This document shows, in pieces, positions 59,589 to 64,000 of a stretch of 64,000 nt of DNA. Under the pieces are notes generated by a model, which was not told the origin of the DNA, did no database searches, and saw nothing but the letters and a program-made list of their open reading frames with translations. A program made the translations under genes and the position numbers. Numbering within the stretch: the first letter of the stretch is position 1; each line of letters starts with the position of its first letter. Origin of the DNA: an uncultured beta proteobacterium (lineage in GTDB: Bacteria; Pseudomonadota; Gammaproteobacteria; Burkholderiales; Burkholderiaceae_C); the NCBI GenBank assembly GCA_903886275.1, contig CAISLN010000040.1, positions 1 to 64,000 on the forward strand, given 5' to 3'.

Positions 59589-61376
59589 TTATTTCTGCAC
59601 CAGGTAGTCGGCGCTGGCCATCGTCAGCAGCACCCCGGCATTGACGCGGTTGCGCTTTTGCGCGTCGGTGCTGCTGGCCATGCTGCTCAGGGCGGCCAGA
59701 ATCAACGCCTGACTCGCCGCAGAAAGCTGACCGGCGCAAAGCAGCAAATTGAGTCGCGCCAGCAGGGCCGGTGCATCGGCTGCCAGCGCCAGTTCGGGCA
59801 GATAGGTGGCCTTGATGTCGGTGTTGATGCCGTTCTGGATGACGCTTTGCAGGTAGTTCAGATAGCCCCCCACGCTGCTTTCATTGACCAATTGAAACTC
59901 CGGCGCCACCGCGCCCGCACTCAGGGCGGTGGCCGGTGGCACATAGCCGGGCCTGAAGAAATTGAACACGCTGGGCGAGCGCAGCGGGCTTTGGCCCAAA
60001 CGGGTTCCGGCATCGCTGAGGTCACCGATCTTCCAGCTGCCTGCCGTCGATGTGAGGCCAAAGCTGCGACCCCACTGCACCAGGCGCAGCATGGGCTCGC
60101 GCAGCTTGCCGAACTGGGGGTCGCTCAGGCCGACAGGTGCGCGCGCTTCGTCATCGAGCAGGATGGCCGCATAGACATGGGCCAGGCTGCCGCGCACGCC
60201 AGCGCCGTTGTCATCAAACACGCCAGCCACGCGCTTCACATAGGCCGCACTGGGGTTGCTGGTGACCAGGCGCTGAATGAGCTGCTTGCAGACATTGGGC
60301 GCGGTGTTGCTGTGGTTGAACAAGCGGTCCAGCGCCATGTTCAAGGCCTGGGTGGCCGGCGTGTTGGCCGGTACGGTGGTGCCCAAAAAGGTGGCTGCCA
60401 GGGTGGAATGGTTGCTGCCCACCTGCACCATGGGCAGGCGGGTAAAGGCGGTGTTAGGCACATTGCGGGTGCCGCCACCGGCTTGCGCAATGCTGGTGTA
60501 AACGTTCTGGCTCATGTCCAGGTCGTAGCCGGTGAACACCTGTGCCAGGTTGCTGACATCGCTGGCGCCGTAGCTGTCGATCTTGTTGCCGCCCGCAAGC
60601 CGGGGCGTGCCGTCCTGGTTCAGCTCCACCAGACCTATGGTGAACAGCTGCATCACCTCGCGCGCATAGTTTTCGTCGGGCTGGCTACCCCTTCCATCGG
60701 CCTTCTTATTGCCCTTGGTGTTGAGGTAGTAGCCCATGGCCACGTTGCGTGTGATGGCACCCAGCAGATCGCGGTAATTGCCAAAGGCGTAGCTATTGAG
60801 CGTGTCCCAGTAGTGGGCGATGGCGTGGCTGCGCCAACTAAAGTCCAGCCCGCTGAGCGAGACCACGAAGATCTCGGACAGGGCCAGCGCCATGCGTTTG
60901 CGCGGCGCGTCCGGTGCGGCCATGAGCTGGCTCCAGACCATGTAGTCGCCGGGGTAGGTGTTGTTGTAAAACTCGGCGCTGTTGTTGACGTCGCCATAAC
61001 CCTGGGCATTGAGCCAGTCCCAACCCAAAGTGCTGATCGGTGTGGCCATCTGGGTCTGCAGCCAGCGCGCGTAGCCTTGGGCTTGCACGGCAGCGATGTC
61101 GGCGTCCGAGACTGAGAACTGTGCCTGCAACAAAAAGCGGCTGACCTGCGGGGCGCTCAATGCGGCCAACTGGGTATTGCCGCCGGTGCTGAGCGTGGCA
61201 TCGCTACCCGGTAGCGCTGCCGGGGCCGGGTCTGCAGATCCGCCACCGCCGCCTCCGCAAGCGGCCAGGGAAACAGAGGCCAGCAGGGTTGCGCCCACGC
61301 CTTCTGCGATGGAACGTTCGCCGCCAAGCGGCGCACAGTGGATGGGGGTGTCTAAAGCACCCGTTGCATCTTGCAC
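59589..61376 (-). CDS. DUF1800 lipoprotein
   Basis: 595 residues from a GTG start with AAGGG seven bases upstream. GATLLASVSLAAC then a Gly run is a lipobox, though the region before it lacks the usual early positive charges. WSQLMAAPDAPRKRMALALS, SWRSHAIAHYWDTLNSYAFG, YENFARE-like DENYAREVMQLFTIGL and QVFTGYDL are DUF1800 motifs. Encoded before DUF1501, likely acting together in the periplasm or at the surface. Function unknown. Confidence 0.87.
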   Translation of the reverse strand: MQDATGALDTPIHCAPLGGERSIAEGVGATLLASVSLAACGGGGGGSADPAPAALPGSDATLSTGGNTQLAALSAPQVSRFLLQAQFSVSDADIAAVQAQGYARWLQTQMATPISTLGWDWLNAQGYGDVNNSAEFYNNTYPGDYMVWSQLMAAPDAPRKRMALALSEIFVVSLSGLDFSWRSHAIAHYWDTLNSYAFGNYRDLLGAITRNVAMGYYLNTKGNKKADGRGSQPDENYAREVMQLFTIGLVELNQDGTPRLAGGNKIDSYGASDVSNLAQVFTGYDLDMSQNVYTSIAQAGGGTRNVPNTAFTRLPMVQVGSNHSTLAATFLGTTVPANTPATQALNMALDRLFNHSNTAPNVCKQLIQRLVTSNPSAAYVKRVAGVFDDNGAGVRGSLAHVYAAILLDDEARAPVGLSDPQFGKLREPMLRLVQWGRSFGLTSTAGSWKIGDLSDAGTRLGQSPLRSPSVFNFFRPGYVPPATALSAGAVAPEFQLVNESSVGGYLNYLQSVIQNGINTDIKATYLPELALAADAPALLARLNLLLCAGQLSAASQALILAALSSMASSTDAQKRNRVNAGVLLTMASADYLVQK

Positions 61377-61475
61377 GGCATATCCCTTGAATGGACCGTC
61401 TTCTATGAGACGAATATTGTGCAGCTTACGTGAGAAGTCTTACCGGTCGGCCCGCCTTTGCAACTGCTTACGAAA

Positions 61476-62099
61476 TCACAAGGCCTTTGCGCTGGGCCTT
61501 GCATTGACCCGGTCGCGCCAGGCCTGCAGGGCCAGCAGTCCCTGCTCGGAAGGCACAAATTTCAGCAGCCCGCGTGCGAACTCCAGGGCACAAAAGGCGG
61601 TGATGTCGGCGATGCTGAAGCGCTCCCCCGCCATCCATTGCTGCTGCTGCAGCAACTGGTCAAACACCGCAGCCGTGGCGCGCATTTTCTCGCCTTGGGA
61701 CTGGCCGAAGTCGGCAAACTGCGGTTGCTCCAAAGCGGCCAGTCCGGCATGGGTGTGGCGCACCGCATTGGCAATCTGCAGCAGCAGCGTCATCTCTACG
61801 CGCCGGTCGGCCATCTCGATAAAGGCGCGCTCGGTGGCATCCACGCCCATCAGGTTAGGCTCTGGATACAGGCCTTCGAGGTAGGTGCAGATGGCGCGGG
61901 TTTCGGTCAGCACGCGGCCATCGTCGAGTTCGAGCGCCGGCACCTTGGCCAGTGGACTCTTGGCCAGAAACTCCGGCGTGCGGTGGGCACCTGCATTCAG
62001 ATCGACATTGCTGACCGTGATGCCGGTGATGGCTTTTTCCGCGATAAACATCAGCACGCGGCGCGGGTTGGGGGCGCGGTGGGCGCTCAGGAGTTGCAT
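61476..62099 (-). CDS. glutathione S-transferase
   Basis: 207 residues starting MQLLSAHRAPNPRRVLMFI. The N-terminal thioredoxin fold has SPLAKVPALELDDGRVLTET (cis-Pro and glutathione-binding TE), and the helical C-terminal domain has RFSIADITAFCALEFARG. Fits bacterial GSTs with theta/beta-like character. It may use glutathione made by gshA/gshB of this window. 22 bases after pyrF on the same strand. Confidence 0.9.
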   Translation of the reverse strand: MQLLSAHRAPNPRRVLMFIAEKAITGITVSNVDLNAGAHRTPEFLAKSPLAKVPALELDDGRVLTETRAICTYLEGLYPEPNLMGVDATERAFIEMADRRVEMTLLLQIANAVRHTHAGLAALEQPQFADFGQSQGEKMRATAAVFDQLLQQQQWMAGERFSIADITAFCALEFARGLLKFVPSEQGLLALQAWRDRVNARPSAKAL

Positions 62100-62121
62100 G
62101 GTTTGTCTCGTCCGGTTTTCT

Positions 62122-62970
62122 TCAAGCTGCCTGCGCAGCGCGCAACTGATCGCGTGTGGCAAGGGCTGCCGCGCGTGCGGCCTGCGCGAAGTCTGCACCG
62201 CTGGAGGCGTAGAGCACGGCGCGCGAAGAGTTGACCACAATGGGTGCGATGGTTTCGCCATTCGCTGCACGGTAGCCGGCCTTGACGGTGGCCACCGCGT
62301 CACCGCCCTGCGCGCCCACACCGGGAATCAACAGCGGCACCGTGGGGGCCAGGGCACGCACCCGCTCAATCTCGGCCGGACGGGTCGCGCCCACCACCAG
62401 CCCAAGCTGTCCGTTCAGGTTCCAAGGACCCTGCACCAGGCTGGCAATGTGCTCGAACAGCGTGGGCTGTCCGGGCAGATCGGCCAGGCGCTGGTTTTGC
62501 AAATCGTCACCGCCAGGGTTGGAGGTGCGGCACAGCAGAAAGGCGCCCTTGCCGTGGTATTTCAGGTAGGGCTGCACCGAGTCAAAACCCATAAAGGGCG
62601 AGAGCGTCACGCAGTCGGCGCCATAGCGCTCAAAGGCCTCCAGTGCGTACTGCTCGGCGGTGCTGCCGATGTCGCCGCGCTTGGCATCCAGAATGATGGG
62701 CACCAGAGGCGCGGTGCGGCGCATGTGTTCCATCAGGCGCTCCAATTGGCCTTCCGCACCATGGGCGGCGAAGTAGGCAATTTGCGGCTTGAAGGCAATC
62801 ACCAGGTCGGCCGTGGCATCGACAATGGCCGCGCAGAAGTCATAAATCTTGCTGGCATCGCCCTTCATGGCAGCGGGAAATTTACCCGGCTCCGGGTCCA
62901 GGCCCACACACAAAAGAGAGCCGTTGGCGCGCTCGGCATGGCGCAATTGTTCGATAAAGGTCATGTTCAT
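62122..62970 (-). CDS. pyrF: orotidine 5'-phosphate decarboxylase (type 2)
   Basis: 282 residues, the longer type 2 Pyr[28 protein letters not shown] and [17 protein letters not shown] with catalytic Lys/Asp; C-terminal [15 protein letters not shown]. Final step of UMP synthesis. Its ATG overlaps the stop of the uracil-DNA glycosylase gene (ATGA). Confidence 0.95.
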   Translation of the reverse strand: MNMTFIEQLRHAERANGSLLCVGLDPEPGKFPAAMKGDASKIYDFCAAIVDATADLVIAFKPQIAYFAAHGAEGQLERLMEHMRRTAPLVPIILDAKRGDIGSTAEQYALEAFERYGADCVTLSPFMGFDSVQPYLKYHGKGAFLLCRTSNPGGDDLQNQRLADLPGQPTLFEHIASLVQGPWNLNGQLGLVVGATRPAEIERVRALAPTVPLLIPGVGAQGGDAVATVKAGYRAANGETIAPIVVNSSRAVLYASSGADFAQAARAAALATRDQLRAAQAA

Positions 62971-63947
62971 TTTTCAATCGTGGTGGCGGCCAGGCACAGG
63001 TCGGCCCAGGCCTTGGCCTTGTCGGCGCCGTTGCGCATCAAGAGCGCGGGGGGATAAGTAACAACCACCGGTGTGCCTTGGTAGCTGTGCACGCTGCCAC
63101 GCAGTTTGCCCAGCGGCAGGGAGGCGAGTTCGGGATTCGCCGCCAGCAGTACCTGGTTGGCAAAGCGGCCCATGGACAGAATCATGCGCGGCTGCACCAG
63201 CGCGATTTCACGCTGCAAATGGCTAGCGCATTGGGCCAGCTCGGCTGGCTGCGGCACCGCACCTTGGGCCGGGCGGCACTTCAGCACGTTGCTGACATAG
63301 GCGCGCGCAGCAGCCCTTGTCGCGCTGCCAGACACAGGTGCCAACAGGGCCGGGTCGGGGTTGGCACGCTGCAGACCCAGGGCGCGCAGCATGTTGTGCA
63401 GCAGCACACCGGCCTGCCCTGAAAACGGCACGCCGGTGCGGTCCTCTTCCTCGTCCGGCGGATCGCCCACCACCATCCAGTCACAGCGGCCCACCTCCTG
63501 TGGCACCAACAGCGTCGTGTGGCTGCGCCCACCGCACAGGGCGCAGGCCTGGCAATTGCGCACGCTGTCGGCCAACACGCTCCAGTCCGAAGAAGACTCG
63601 GGGGCAAGTGCCGCAGCAGACCCGGCATCGGCTTCTGGGCCGGCGCCTGTGGGAAGCTCGCCGCGCCCGGCGGGTGGCGCTTGGTGGTTAGCGGCCTTCC
63701 CAGCCAATGCATCGGCGGCGGCCTGTCCCGCAGCGACGAAGGTGGAGCGCCGACTGGCGGGCGCCGCAATGGCCGAGGGGGTGACGTTGGGCACTGGCCT
63801 TGCCGAAGGCAAAGCGGCATGGGTTGGAGCAGCACTCTGCGGCGCAGCGGAGCGCTGCCGCACAGCCACGCCGCTTTCGGGTAACCAGACCGACACGCCC
63901 ATTTCCTGCAGCATGGCGCGTTGGCGTCTATCGAGTTCAAGGGCCAT
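62967..63947 (-). CDS. uracil-DNA glycosylase family protein
   Basis: 326 residues. The first about 140 are low-complexity Ala/Pro-rich and not conserved; the rest has the family 4/5 UDG core: [43 protein letters not shown] and [21 protein letters not shown] and later Cys may hold an iron-sulfur cluster. Removes uracil from DNA, or acts as an exonuclease-like relative. Lies 15 bases after the probable rimI and overlaps pyrF. Confidence 0.85.
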   Translation of the reverse strand: MALELDRRQRAMLQEMGVSVWLPESGVAVRQRSAAPQSAAPTHAALPSARPVPNVTPSAIAAPASRRSTFVAAGQAAADALAGKAANHQAPPAGRGELPTGAGPEADAGSAAALAPESSSDWSVLADSVRNCQACALCGGRSHTTLLVPQEVGRCDWMVVGDPPDEEEDRTGVPFSGQAGVLLHNMLRALGLQRANPDPALLAPVSGSATRAAARAYVSNVLKCRPAQGAVPQPAELAQCASHLQREIALVQPRMILSMGRFANQVLLAANPELASLPLGKLRGSVHSYQGTPVVVTYPPALLMRNGADKAKAWADLCLAATTIEK

Positions 63948-63962
63948 GGTGGGGACTTTCGT

Positions 63963-64000
63963 TCACAGACGCAGGCTCATGACAATCGCGTCCTCGCGCT
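63963..64000 (-). CDS. rimI: probable RimI N-acetyltransferase, last codons (partial)
   Basis: Reading in from the window edge on the minus strand, the frame ends REDAIVMSLRL then TGA. This resembles the C-terminus of RimI ribosomal-protein-alanine acetyltransferases, and rimI-udg adjacency is common in Burkholderiales. Only 11 codons are visible, so the call rests mainly on context. Confidence 0.5.
   Translation of the reverse strand, partial: REDAIVMSLRL

Overview
The window looks like chromosomal DNA of a GC-rich betaproteobacterium, most likely Burkholderiales/Comamonadaceae (Rhodoferax- or Polaromonas-like). The basis is gene order and family type: leuS-lptE-holA-proA, bamE divergent from fur, hpf-ptsN-hprK, proteobacterial-type gshA with a separate gshB, and rimI-udg-pyrF. 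This placement is inference; no rRNA or tRNA gene was seen to confirm it.

Layout. 1-4.1 kb: end of a DUF2520 oxidoreductase gene, a coupled membrane glycosyltransferase/PAP2 phosphatase pair, a tautomerase, a class II glutamine amidotransferase and a YkgJ Cys-cluster protein. 4.1-8.6 kb: complete branched-chain amino acid ABC transporter (livKHMGF order) with a terminator-like hairpin between the binding protein and the permeases. 8.7-15 kb: a secreted PKD-like protein, then gshB, benE, kup and gshA. 15-23.3 kb: proA-holA-lptE-leuS and an ExbD/ExbB-dapB-bamE run. 23.4-28.9 kb: fur, hprK-ptsN-hpf, an AI-2E-type transporter, corA with a structured leader, and mtnN. 28.9-35.7 kb: an acyl-CoA ligase, pntAB, a Nudix hydrolase and mnmA.

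35.8-50.9 kb is the accessory part and the most interesting stretch. Four large or modular secreted proteins (870, 2355, 1005 and about 221 residues) are built from DUF11-like, prealbumin/SpaA-like and SdrD/Cna-B-like repeats. The 2355-residue one ends in a long outer-membrane beta-barrel. A Crp/Fnr-type regulator is transcribed divergently across an AT-rich intergenic region with two dyads sharing the half-site GTTTCT. By eye this block is less GC-rich than its flanks. I read it as an uncharacterised, regulated cell-surface system (adhesive coat, fibre or matrix). Its function is unknown.

51-64 kb: a small possible gene, ssb and uvrA (divergent), a 4-hydroxyproline catabolic pair with its GntR/FCD regulator and a palindromic operator, an exported DUF1800/DUF1501 pair, a glutathione S-transferase, pyrF, a uracil-DNA glycosylase family gene and the last codons of a probable rimI.

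Most genes on the minus strand form tight runs with ATGA or TGATG overlaps (livM/G/F, dapB/exbB, holA/proA, the glycosyltransferase/PAP2 pair, udg/pyrF), which suggests translational coupling. No CRISPR array, prophage, intact insertion sequence or origin was seen.
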